Position numbers and translations under genes: made by a program. A model generated the notes under the pieces. That model was not told where the DNA came from, searched no databases, and saw nothing but the letters and a program-made list of their open reading frames with translations. From Ophiocordyceps camponoti-saundersi (nom. inval.) (taxonomy: Eukaryota > Ascomycota > Sordariomycetes > Hypocreales > Ophiocordycipitaceae), in assembly GCA_003339415.1 (NCBI GenBank), contig PDHQ01000207.1, forward strand, positions 1-61,871: a stretch of DNA of 61,871 nucleotides, given 5' to 3'. Below, piece after piece: positions 1-11,218 of the stretch. Each line of letters begins with the position of its first letter. Position 1 is the stretch's first letter.

Positions 1-686
1 TAAATACTAGATGCTAGTATTTTTACTTTATTATATAAATTATATTATTAAGCCGTTTATATAATAAATACTGCTTATATAATAAGAATAGTACTTTTAA
101 CTAGTATTTATATCCTAGATTATTACACTACTTACTTAATAAATATATATTCCTAACTATAAAAAGAAAAGCTACTAATATTAGAATATATATATCGCTA
201 GCTACTTAAGAATATAATACGCGTTAAATACGCGTAGTATACGTTATAAAGATAACTATCTCTATATAAATAAAGTAGGAGGTTAGGGATATATATAAAA
301 AGGAGTCGAACTTAAGATAATACCGATCTAAGATTAGTATAATATTAATATAATATACGAAGTTAATATAGGAGGAGGATAAGGAGGTAGTTAGTAAGAG
401 GGGGAACGTATATATAATATACTTACTTTTCTATATTTTTTAAGAGAGAGATAGGTTATAAGTAAAGTTATTATTTAATCTTTTATAACTTTATTAGCTA
501 GAATATATTATGCGGTAAACGTAATATTCCTATACGCTATATAATTTAGATAAGTTACCCGACCCCTATTATCTAAGTTAATATAGTATATATATTTTAA
601 GTTTAATTTATTAGTATTTTTATTACGAGAAGTTTATAATATAACTTTAGCTACCTATTTAGCTTAGGAAGGATACTTAACTAATA
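1..686 (-). mobile_element. Partial D/E-family LTR element, minus orientation
   Basis: This is the 5' end, in element sense, of a D-type element running left out of the window. Positions 179-686 match the reverse complement of the two 508-bp LTRs of element D (49386-49893 and 52457-52964) along their full length. Positions 1-178 match the reverse complement of the sequence just inside the D 5' LTR. The five bases to the right (gtaat) would be the target duplication, but the partner is outside the window. CpA and TpG are almost absent, so the copy is heavily RIPped. No coding potential is visible. Confidence 0.88.
179..686 (-). repeat. LTR of the D/E family (508 bp)
   Basis: On the minus strand it begins tattagttaagtatcc and ends tattctaata, consistent with TG..CA termini changed to TA..TA by RIP. 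Its length equals that of both D LTRs. Confidence 0.9.
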
Positions 687-1151
687 GTAATAATAATAAT
701 ATTTTTAATTTCCTTATATAAAATATAATTAATCTAAGTTTAAATTTAATTTAATTTAAGTTCCTTATAAGCTATTATTATAGCTTAAACTATATAGAAT
801 ATATTAGCTAATATAATACTTAATAGTTAATAATATAGTTTTTTCTTATTTTTATTAATTAAAATTTATAATAATCCTTAATTATATTTAATATATTTTC
901 TATTAAAGTTAATATTTTTAGACTAGTATATAAACGAATTTAACTTATATTCGGAGCGCGTTATAACTTTAGTTTTTTTACGAAAATTTCTTCCTCCTCC
1001 GCTACGGTTACGACTACCCCTAGCTAGAACTTAGCTAGGCATAGCCCTACTCCGAATTAAACGGCGAATCCGACGCCGCTAATATCTTACCTTTTTCTTT
1101 TAGATTACGCCTTATACTAAGCGCGTGTCTTTTAGACTCCTTTCTTTTTTT
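687..1151. other. Unidentified AT-rich relic with a GC-richer tail
   Basis: No gene is visible. It is the landing site of the minus-strand D-type element on its left. On its right it stops abruptly where family-G sequence starts at about 1152. Positions 950-1120 are GC-richer and keep many CpG. On the minus strand they read as a stretch whose breaks are TAG/TAA only, ending in a basic run, which hints at an old coding sequence such as a gag. The aligned part of G1 and G2 does not match it, so it is probably the end of another element inserted in G0. Not identified. Confidence 0.4.
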
Positions 1152-1571
1152 CTAAGCGGTATAAGTTTATCCTTATATAAAATTAATATTAGGCGTAGTA
1201 AAATCTAAAGCTTTTCTATTTAGACTTTTTATTATAGGTAATATTAGTAATATTTTAATTATATATCTTATTAATAGTTAAATATTTATATTTAAACTAA
1301 TAACTATAAAATTCTTTACTAATAGTTTAAGGCTAGTATTTTAATATAGTTACTAGCGTCTTTATTTTTTTATCTCCTCCGCGTAAATTTCTTAACAAGC
1401 TTTCCGCTACTAAAACGCTTCTCTATTAAATAAAGCTATAAATAAATAATTATAGCTTATATAGCCCTATTTACTATATTTAAAATAATATTATAAATCT
1501 AAGTTAGGAGGTTAATATCTAAGTCCTATATTTAGTAATCTAAGAGCTTAGGGTTATTATTATAATATATT
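1152..1571 (-). mobile_element. Element G0 (Ty3/Gypsy, family G), fragment 1
   Basis: The block starting ctaagcggtataagttta matches G1 from about 25197, G2 from about 41353 and G3 from about 47857. It continues after the H insertion at 9069. Orientation is inferred from the minus-strand pol relics of G1 and G2. This is the gag-proximal side of the element. Confidence 0.75.
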
Positions 1572-2363
1572 ATATATATATTATATTACTTTAGGGACTT
1601 ATAAGGTATCTAGGCATATAAAGGGTAGGAAGAGGGGAAAAACCGGGCCGGGCCCGGGGGAAAACCCCTTACTAAGTAGTCGGCGGCTAGTAAAGTAAGA
1701 ATAATAAGTAAGGAGAGGGTGCTATAGCGGGCCTTATACTAGTCCGCTAGGTCGTAGTAGCGGGTTTAGGGTAGAACGAGCTAGGGTCTAGGGGTTACTA
1801 AGATAGAAGCGGCCGTAAACCTTAGCTATAGGAGGATAAATATAAGCTAAAACCCTAGTAAGGGAAGGAGGCACGTACTATTATAAAGTAAAGAGGTACG
1901 TATCGGTATATATTACGGCGCCCCGTAATTAGTAAGTAAGCTACCGCGGGGTATAAAATCTTATAGCTTATATAGCGCGGGGGCCCCTTCCTTCGTAAAT
2001 AATATCGACCTTAACTTCCCTTATCGCGATAGTAATAGCCCGCGACCGTAATATAAAAACTAGTAACGAACGGGCTACGCCTTACGATAGTTACGTTTTT
2101 AAACTTACTTAGAACCGCGTCCGCCGTTTATACGCTAGCTATTAGGATTAGCTAGGTAAGTTACGCCTTATCCGGGCTATATATTAATAAGATTAAGCTA
2201 ATATTTAGTAGCCGCGAACGCGCGCGCGTGCGTTACTTATACTTAAACGAATTTTACCTATATACTTATATATCCCTAGCTTAAGGATAACGCTATGGAG
2301 CTATATATTATATAAGCTAAGCGTTATAATAAGTAATAAGAGTTCGGAGGGGTATAAGCTATA

Positions 2364-2806
2364 GCCAGGGTTTAAAATTAGTCAGTCACTACTTTTTTTT
2401 AGTCGCAAAAAAGTCACTACTATTTTTAAAGTTAAAAATCTATAGTAAGAGTAAGTAAGTAGTATAAATAACTATAAAATAAAGTAAATTCTTCGCTAAA
2501 TAGCTATAAGCCTTTTTTCTTTTAATTATTTTTTCTTAATTAGTAAGGAATTTTTTAAGAAAAAAAGTCACTATTTTTTAGTGACTTTAGTCACTAAATG
2601 ACTAATCGCTATTTATAGCCTATATAACTATAATTACTAATATAAAAAAAATACGTACTTATAGAGTGTTTTTTCTAGTATTTTATAGGTATTTTTTGTT
2701 AATTTCTAACCTAGGCCCTAGTTTATAATTAAATAAAGAACTTTCTTAAAAATGACTAAAAGTGAATTTCTGTAACTTTTTTCACTGACTTTTTTTAAAC
2801 CCTGGC
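2364..2806. mobile_element. Small terminal-inverted-repeat element (MITE-like), not RIPped
   Basis: The left end gccagggtttaaaa and the right end tttaaaccctggc are inverted repeats flanked by TA on both sides (2362-2363 and 2807-2808), as expected for a Tc1/mariner-type TA target. Inside, motifs of the type agtcacta / tagtgact recur near both ends. Unlike everything around it, the segment keeps many CpA and TpG dinucleotides, so it has largely escaped RIP. There is no transposase frame in about 443 bp, so it is non-autonomous. The superfamily is inferred only from the TA duplication. Confidence 0.75.
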
Positions 2807-2875
2807 TATAGCTAAGGAGGATCTCGCCTTAATTTAAGATTTAAGCTAAAGCTATACTTATAAGAATATAGTCGA

Positions 2876-3289
2876 TATTATAGCCGTAAAATACGTTAAT
2901 TAAATAATAATATTAGCACTATAAATAAAGATTCTAAGCTAAGGAGAAAGGAAAGAAAAGAGGAAAACTCCCGTAAGCGAAATCTTAGTAAAATATATAA
3001 AGGCACGTGCTAGTAAAAATAAGAGAGGGTAAGGGGAAATCCTAGTAAAAAGTTAACTCTATTTCTAGGTAATTTCCCCCTAAGGTTTTCCTAAAAATTT
3101 TACGATAAGGTTTCTAAGGTTACGTAACTATAATCGGAAATCCTCGGAAATTACTATAAAATATTTAAAGGAAATCTATTAGAAATCCTCGGAAATTACT
3201 ATAAAATATTTAAAGGAAATCCCTCGGAAATCTTTAAAAATTACCGTAAAATATCTAAAGGAAATCCCTATAATTACTAGCGCGTAATA
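2876..3289 (-). repeat. Element A left LTR (414 bp)
   Basis: It begins tattatagccgtaaaa and ends agcgcgtaata, which is TG..CA after RIP. It contains three copies of a roughly 45-bp internal repeat built on ggaaatcctcggaaatta, at about 3137-3268. Confidence 0.92.
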
Positions 3290-6200
3290 TTACCCCCTAA
3301 TAAAGGTTTTAATATACCTATTAAAACTAATAACGGCGACTATATAGCTAGGTGCCTAGGGAAATAGCCGTATTATCTTAATTATTATCCTAATACTTAC
3401 GATCTATAGCGGCGGCTTTAACTTAATATTAAAGATTAATAGGCGGATTAGCGGTATCTAGGAAACGGTTATAGAATTCCTTAAGGGCTATAAATATATA
3501 ACGGAAATTCCTAGCTAAATATTATATCTTATCTAAATCGTAACTATATTAGCGGACTTAATATTTTAACCGATAACGCTATTTAGTAACTTAAGATTAA
3601 AAGATTTACTTAACCTCTTATTTTAGTATACTATTAATATCTTCTAGCTTAGCGGGAGATATCTTCTACCCTAATAGCGGATCTATAGTAGCTTTCCGAA
3701 AATAGTTAGTATAAAATAAATTCGTTATCTAATAGCTATCTAATAAATTAAAGATATAGCTATAGCTTTATTCCTCGATAACTATAAAAAGTTTTAATTA
3801 TTATATATTTAAGCGTATTATAAATATAATCGTAAAGAAGCCTTTATAGCTAAGGAATACTTTATTACTAATTACGAAATTTACTAGGCGACGCTTCCTA
3901 TTTACTTATATTTCCTACTTATAGTAAGCTTTCTTAGTAGCGGCTTAAGCTTACTATTATATTTCCTACGCGTAGGCGATAAGTTTATAAGCTATAGTAA
4001 TTAGGCCTAAAGTATTTAAGGGATCCGGGGGACTAGCTACCGAGAGGGGGTTCCGTATATCTTTATTAAGGGCGACTATAAGTAGTATTATACCGATCGA
4101 AATATATTATAAGAAGTTATACGCGAAGTTTAGCGCGGGAAAGAAAGTATTTTAATTATCCTAACGTTTATTCGCATAAAACTATAGCCTCTAATCTAAG
4201 TATTAATTAGTTACCTTTACGCTTCCTTATATTTATAAGTATAAGGTATTATTATAGCGATACTTAATATTAGTTAATTAATTAATTTTACTAAGAAATC
4301 CTAAGATAAATAAGCTAGCGTTATTAGTAATCTATACGTTTAATATACTAAAAAGATAATAAAGGTATTAGAAATAGCGTCCGGTAAGCACCTTTATTAT
4401 ATCGTTCTTCTTACTTAGTAATATAGCGATAATCTAGCTTAGCTTATAGATAAAAGTTTAAATATAATTATACTTAAAATAATTTATTAGTATAGCTTTC
4501 TTATTATAAGCTATATACTCCTATATAGAAATTAAAATAAGTAAAAAGTATAGTAAGCTTAAGGTTTTATCCTTCGAAGTCTTATTCCTTTAATACTTAT
4601 AATAATTATAGATATATTAATAAATATTTTATTTTATTTTAAGCTAATAGTAATCTCGCTAAAATATCTAAATAGTTTTATTTTAGCTACTATAAGTAAA
4701 GATAGCTAGCTTATATATATTCCGAATTAAGGTAATACGAAGGAAAAGCCGCTTCTAACTATCTTATTCGGGAATAACTAAGAGGTTACCGTAAAATCTA
4801 AGATCCTAGCTTACGTTCTCTTTTTAGATTAGTTATACTAACTTTACTCCTAATAAGGTAAAGTTTTCTCCGAGGCGGACTAAGGTAATTATAAAAGTTA
4901 AGGTTAGGATTTTAAATTTAAGGCTTTTTAGAGGAATTATTATAAGTATCCTTTCCTTTTTCTTATAAGCTTTTATAATTAGAAGCTTAGCTATCTTATA
5001 TAAAAAGGTATTAATAGCTATATTTAATTAGCTAAGTTAATATAGGAAATAGATATCGAACTAAATAAAGAAATCGAATTATTAAACTTAATAAATAAAA
5101 AGTAATCTTTTTATTATAAAATAAACTAAAGCCTTATAATCTATAATTATATTAAATTTCTAATTAAGTAATTTTAAGTAAAAATACTTAAGGCTTTATA
5201 TAATAATAAGAAGTTTACGGTCTTAGATTAGGTATATATATTTAGCTAAGTTTATTATTTTTAAGAAAAAGCTTATTAGCTTTTACGCTTAGTTATCTTA
5301 TTATTACTAAAATATACCGGTAATAGCGTTCTAAGAGGCGTTAATTTTAAGCTAGGTTAGGAGTTTAAAATAAAAAAAAATAAGTACTAGGGCTTATATA
5401 GCTAGTTCCTTTATCTTATTAAAAGCCTCCTTCTATTCCGGTCTAAGCTTAAAAATAATATCTTTCTTTAGGAGATAGTTTAGGGGTTCCGCGGTAATAC
5501 TAATATAGTAATAGAAAATCTAGATAAAGTTATATAATCTTACGAATAAATAGATAGCTTTATAATCCTAAAGATTTTTAAATTTCTAATTTTAAATTAT
5601 TTATATTTTATAAGGGTTTACGCTTATTCCTTAGCTTACGTATAATATTATACTAAGGTAGTCGATTTTAATAATATTAAACTTTAATTTCTAAATATCT
5701 CCTTATAAGTTCGCTTAATATAAGCGCTAGATTATTTCTCGGTACTCCTTTTAATATTCCTTTTCTTCGCTATTTAAGTAAATTAATATATCGTTAGCGT
5801 ATATATTTACGTAATAGTTAAGGAGATTATAAAATTAAATATTAATAAAATTCTAAAATTATATAAGTTTTACCTTAAGGCTAAATAGAAAAATAAGCTA
5901 ATAGAATATACTAAATTTTATATAGAAAGCTATAAGGTATTTAGAGTTAAGGTTAAGCTAAAAATAATAAAATACTTAAATAATATTAATTTTCGAGAAC
6001 TATTTCGCCTCCCGGTAGCTAAACGCGGTACTTTCTAAAAAAAAAGCGGGTAAGATCTAACTTTTTAAGTAATTATTTATTTATTAGTAGTTAATATAGA
6101 AATATTAAGCTATTAAATATAGCTTTAAGGCAAAAAGAATAAAGGTAATATAAAAGCTAATATTTAGCTTAATAAAACTAATCTTAAATAAGTAGTTAAT

Positions 6201-8568
6201 AATCTTTTTTTCTAAAAGTAGGTATTTTACTAATATCTTATAAAAAGGGGGTCTTACCGGGTTTAGGGGCTTCTTAAGTTTTAAGGTTATATTATAGCTA
6301 GGCCGGGGATAAGCTAGAATATAAGCTTCCTTTTTACTAAAAAATCTTTTAAAGTGCGTAAAAGCTAGAGGAATTATATTATATACGTAAGTAATATACT
6401 TAAGTTTTTTACTTTAAAGGAATAGGATTTCTTATCTTATATATATATAGCTAGCTAAGCTTAGCTTCGTAATTATAATCGGGTTATTATTATTATTTTC
6501 TAATTTTATAGGTATCTAAGGTATTAACGGAGTTATTTCTTCTTATCGCGTATAGTAAGAGTCTTATTAAACTTAGCAGATAAGTTACTCTTTTAGAGTA
6601 TCTTTATCTATATTATTAATATCTTAGTTATTCTTAGTCGAGGTCTAAGCTAGCTTTTTTTTCTTTATAAGCTATACGAAGTTTTTCTTTCTTTATAAGC
6701 GTTAGAGGATCTAATATTTACGCTTATCTTAATAAAAAAAGCGGTTCCGGCGCTTAATATCTACTTAGATAGCTAAGTTTAGATTTTTATTAAAAAAGGG
6801 CTTCTTAGGTAATAGAATCGAAGGTAAGTACTTAGCGAGGGCGGGTAAATTATCTAGCTAAATTAGTTTCTAAGCTATATAGTTAAGTAATAACCTTTTC
6901 TCCGCTATTTAAAATAAGCTAATAAAGAAATCTTAGGCGTAGTTAATTACCTAGCAGATTTCTTACGGAAAATATTATTTATTAATTATTAAGGTAATAA
7001 TTAAGTACTTATAAACTAAGCTAGCCTAATAGCTTTAGAAATTAATAAGGGGGATAGGATAGATAGGGATAAGCTCGGCGCCTAAGCGCTTTACTATTTA
7101 TTTCGCGAAATAATAACTAACTAAAAGATAGGCGTTTACTTTAGTATTATATAAAATAAAAATACGAAAAGCTATATTATTAATTTAAACTTAACTATTA
7201 ATAATAAATAACTTTTTTACTTTCTATCTTATATATAATATTTTTAGGACTATTAAGGAGCTTTATAATAGTTTTATTTTTTTCCTAAATTAAAGTTATT
7301 TAACTAAACGGAGTTAGGTAAAAGCGTTTAAACTTTATAAACTCTCCTTATCTTCTATTAGTTAGGGTAATCCTTAGCTATATAGCCTTTCTTTTTATAG
7401 ATAAAATAGGTACTATTTTCTTAATAAACTTTCTTCTCGCTTTTACTAAGGGCCTAGCCCTTCTAGTAAGAGGTTATAGTTATAATCTTCTTTTACTTTT
7501 CCGGGGTAACTTTCTTACTTACCTAGCTTTTACGGGAAAACTCCTAATAAGTTAACTCCTTCTTTTAGTAAAATATAGCGTTTTTTATATACTTATAGAA
7601 TTCTTTATATATTATATATAAATTTTTAGCCTTTATAAAAAAGCTTAAGTTAAGATTAGCGGGTAAATAATCTTAAAGCGTATACTTAATTTAAGCTAGG
7701 GGAACTTAGGTTTTAGCCGTAAGGTAGTTAAACTTTATAAAAAACTCCTAAATTTCCTACTTACTTATTAATAAAAAGTTTAGTTTATAAAATTAGTCCG
7801 TAGCCTTAATAAATTTATTAGGATTTTTATAAGTAAACTCTAAGTATTAGACTATTTTAGCTAATTTAGAAAAAAAGTATTCTTTTAAGTTATATTAAGT
7901 TTCTAAAAATTTATAGGCTTTCCCTTTTAACGCGTAAAATAATATACTTATCCGGTCTTACTTATTTCGAAAAGTTATCTTATTAGACCTTATCTTATCT
8001 TTTAAGTTTATAAGGAAGGTACTAAAATCCTCCTTCTTACCCGAAAACTTACTTACCTTTTTATAGCGAATTTTCGTAAAGTTAGAATAGGAGGGGTTTA
8101 GCTATCTTACTAAGGCTATTAGCGTAAAAGTATCTTAAGCGGCCTTTCTAATTAGAATAAATATCTTTTTATTTATACTAAATATAATTAATATTTTTCG
8201 ATAAGTTTTTTCTACGTTTAAGTTTTAGTTTTTTTAAGTTAACTAACCTTAAAGTTTTATAACTTATACTTATAATTACGCTATCTCTATATATTACTCC
8301 TATATTATAGTTATATTAGTAATATTTTAAGAAAAGGTAGCTATTATTATAGTTTAGTTTTCGCCGATATCCTATTCTATTATAAAGTTAAGCGTTTTTA
8401 AAGCGAGTTTTTTTAATCGCTTAAGAGTTTATTTAGGGGCTCTAAATATACGTTTCGAAACTAATTATAATCTAAGTTATATATAAGTTTTTTTCCGTCT
8501 TATATAAAGATATAAAAATAGGGTATAGGTTTCTTAATCGCTTACTAGTAAATTTAAGCTTAAAATAA

Positions 8569-8982
8569 TATTACGGCCGTAAAATATATTAACTAAATAA
8601 TAATATTAGTATTATAAATAAAAATTCTAAGCTAAGGAGAAAAGAAAGAAAAGAGGAAAACTCCTATAAGCGAAATCTTAATAAAATATATAAAAGTATA
8701 TATTAATAAAAATAAGAAAAGGTAAGAGGAAATCTTAGTAAAAGGTCGACTTTATTTCTAGGTAATTTCCCCCTAAGGTTTTCCTAAGGATTTTACGATA
8801 AGGTTTCCGAGGTTATATAACTATAGTCGGAAATCCTCGGAAATTACCGTAAAATATCTAAAGGAAATCCGTTAGAAATCCTCGGAAATTACCGTAAAAT
8901 GTCTAGAGGAAATCCCTCGGAAATCCTCGGAAATTACCGTGAAATGTTTAGAGGAAATCCCTATAATTACTAGCGCGTGATA
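8569..8982 (-). repeat. Element A right LTR (414 bp)
   Basis: It has the same length and ends as the left LTR (tattacggccgt .. gcgcgtgata). Differences from the left copy appear to be mostly transitions. It also has three copies of the 45-bp repeat. Confidence 0.92.
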
Positions 8983-9068
8983 GTCGAGGCGAGGAACGCC
9001 CTAGGGGGTATCCGCACTAAGGTCGCAAAGAAGGTAAAGGAGGCGGAGGGAGAGGGGGGGGAGACGTC

Positions 9069-10742
9069 TATTATAATATATTTAAAGAATTCTATAATAG
9101 ATATCCCTAATTCTATACCTAGGTATTAGTTTATCTAAGTATACCTTATATACTCGAATATCTACTAGTAAAATAGCCTCCTAAGTTTTATAAGTACTTA
9201 CTTAACTTACTTACTATTATAATATTAGATTATTTTATTAATTTAGCTATCTTAGTTATTATCTCCTATTATTTAGCTATTACTTTTTATAAATTTATTT
9301 TTATAGCTAGCACTTTATCGGTATCTTTCTTAATCTTTTTAGATATTATATCGTATAAGTTATATATAATAAGTTAAATATTAAACTATATTAAGCTTAC
9401 TATTACTATTAATAACTTCTATTTATTATTAATATAAAGGCGCTTAATAATAGCCCGCTTATATTATTTATTTTTCTTAGCGTTTTTAATTATCTAATTT
9501 AAAAAATTAGTAAGTAGAATCTATTAAGTTTTTAATTTTACTTAGCTATAAAAAGCCTCTGCTTATTTTATATGATTAGCTAGTAATTCTCTTTTCTTAT
9601 AACTAAACTTATACGCTTTTATAATAAGGGTACTTTTTATAATTAGGTTTACCTCCTTAAATTTATTTATAAATAAAGTTACTAACTTAGACTAAGTATA
9701 ATTTTTATTATTTAACTTATTATATTAGTTAGTAACCTTATTATAAAAATCTAAAAAGAAGATCTCTCTAATAATAATATTATATATCTCTCCTTAAATA
9801 CTTAATAATATTATATTAGTATTATATTAATTAAGGTACCTTTTAGCTAAGATATTTTTTAGGTATTTAGTAAATAGCTTAAGCCTTAATAATAGAGTTA
9901 ACGCTATTATAACGTAACGCTTATATTTAAGTTTAGTAATACTTTTTTATATTAGTGCAAGATATATAATTATTAGATTAATTTAATCTACTAAGAGAAA
10001 AAGATAAAGTAAATAATATAGTAAACTTTTTAATAAATTAGGTAAATTTTATAATAAACTTATATTTATATTTAATATTATTTTCTAATTTTTTACTTTA
10101 AAGTATTTCTTAAGTATACTCTAATAACTTACTTTTATTTATAATATTTATAATTATTAAATATTTAGTAAAACTAAGTTTTCTTTTATTAAGTATATCT
10201 ATTTCTTCGAATTAAAAGATTTCTAGTATTAATTTATTTAAGAAGATTATACGCCCTTAATCTTTTTTACTTACTTATCCTAATATTTTTTTTATCTTAA
10301 TTATTTTCGGTAATAATAAAGAAAGGAAAAAAAAAGGAAAATTATCTATATTTACGGGGTTTTCTTATATTCTTTTATTTTCTTTCCCCCTTTATTTTCG
10401 CTTATATAGTCCTTCTTACTTTACTTACTATAAGGCCGCTTTTTCGGTAATAATAAGTAGCTATAGCTAGATTTACTTTAGGTAGCTCCCGCTTAACTTA
10501 ATTAAAACTCGCTTCGCTTCTTAATTTAGTAATTTGCTAAAATCCTTAAATACTTAGCTATTATTACTAAACGATATTATTATATTAATTTTATAGCTTA
10601 TATAATAATATACTAAATCCTAATCTTATTATTATAAAATCTCTTAATTAGTCTTAGATTATAAAATTAAATTAGATTATATAATATTATATATTAAGGT
10701 ATTAATAGTTATAATCCCTTTTTATATTAGTTTAATAATAAG
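9069..10742 (-). mobile_element. Element G0, fragment 2 with left half of its LTR
   Basis: This is collinear with G1 25.6-27.2 kb, G2 41.8-43.4 kb and G3. It ends in the first 108 bp of a family-G LTR (10635-10742), broken by insertion of E. The missing half of the LTR lies 36.6 kb away at 47347-47437. In element sense this is the 5' end of G0. No intact frame is present. Confidence 0.87.
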
Positions 10743-11020
10743 TATCGGTTAGGCATCCTTCTTAAGCTAAATAGGAGGCTAGTATCGCGTTTCGCTCTTA
10801 TCGTAATATATAAGTTAATAGCTATAAGGAACTTTACGTATATATATATTAACCTAATTAATAAGGTTCGGGTATTTCTACTAGATTATATAGCTAAAAA
10901 AATATTACGTCTCCCGTCTAATATACTTTAGCGGAAAGAGTTACGAATAATTAATTTAATAACTTTATTTATAATTTCTTACTTAAATAAAAGTACGGAA
11001 AAGATTAACGTATTATATAC
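10743..11020 (+). repeat. Element E 5' LTR, left part
   Basis: It starts tatcggttaggcatcc and is cut by G1 after the target sequence atac (11017-11020). The same sequence continues at 27368. The two parts total 498 bp, against 497 bp for the 3' LTR. Confidence 0.85.
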
Positions 11021-11218
11021 TAAAATCCTTCGATCGGTTTTAGATTATAGGATTAGATTAGATTATATAGTATTATACGTTAGGGTATTAGTAATCGTAA
11101 TCCCTTTTATATTAATCTAATAGTAAGTCTAATAATAATAATAATTCCTCTAAGTTCCCTTTTCTTATCCTCCTATCCCTTATCCCCTTATACCTTATCC
11201 TCTAACGCTTACCTAATA
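11021..11218 (-). repeat. Element G1 left LTR (198 bp)
   Basis: It begins taaaatccttcgatcgg and ends cttacctaata. The other G LTRs are also 198-199 bp. Confidence 0.9.

Larger units (their letters stand above)
2876..8982 (-). mobile_element. Element A: full-length Ty3/Gypsy retrotransposon (6107 bp), RIP-inactivated
   Basis: It is bounded by two LTRs of 414 bp and flanked by the perfect 5-bp duplication gtcga (2871-2875 and 8983-8987). The internal part is collinear with element B. The pol relic reads on the minus strand. The RT active-site region at about 5740-5830 translates to a form of YADDILIY (in A the aspartate pair reads Asn-Asp). A purine tract next to the left LTR on the minus strand agrees with this direction. 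All frames are broken by many TAA/TAG, the expected result of RIP at CAA, CAG and TGG codons. It was inserted into element H. Confidence 0.92.
1572..9068. mobile_element. Element H: unidentified insertion in G0, itself carrying element A and a small TIR element
   Basis: G0 is interrupted here. The 14-bp string tattataatatatt occurs on both sides (1558-1571 and 9069-9082) but only once at this place in G1, G2 and G3, so it is a target duplication. Without A and the small TIR element, H is about 0.95 kb. It is clearly GC-richer than its surroundings, with a G/C block at about 1638-1675. Plus-strand frames before and after A (about 2050-2360 and 8983-9060) look like old coding sequence, with breaks mostly TAA/TAG. 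A 14-bp duplication fits a non-LTR retrotransposon better than an LTR element, but no domain was recognised. Confidence 0.5.

Noticed and set aside
3137..3268. CRISPR-like regular repeats
   Set aside because: These are 45-bp tandem units without spacers in an LTR of a fungal retrotransposon.
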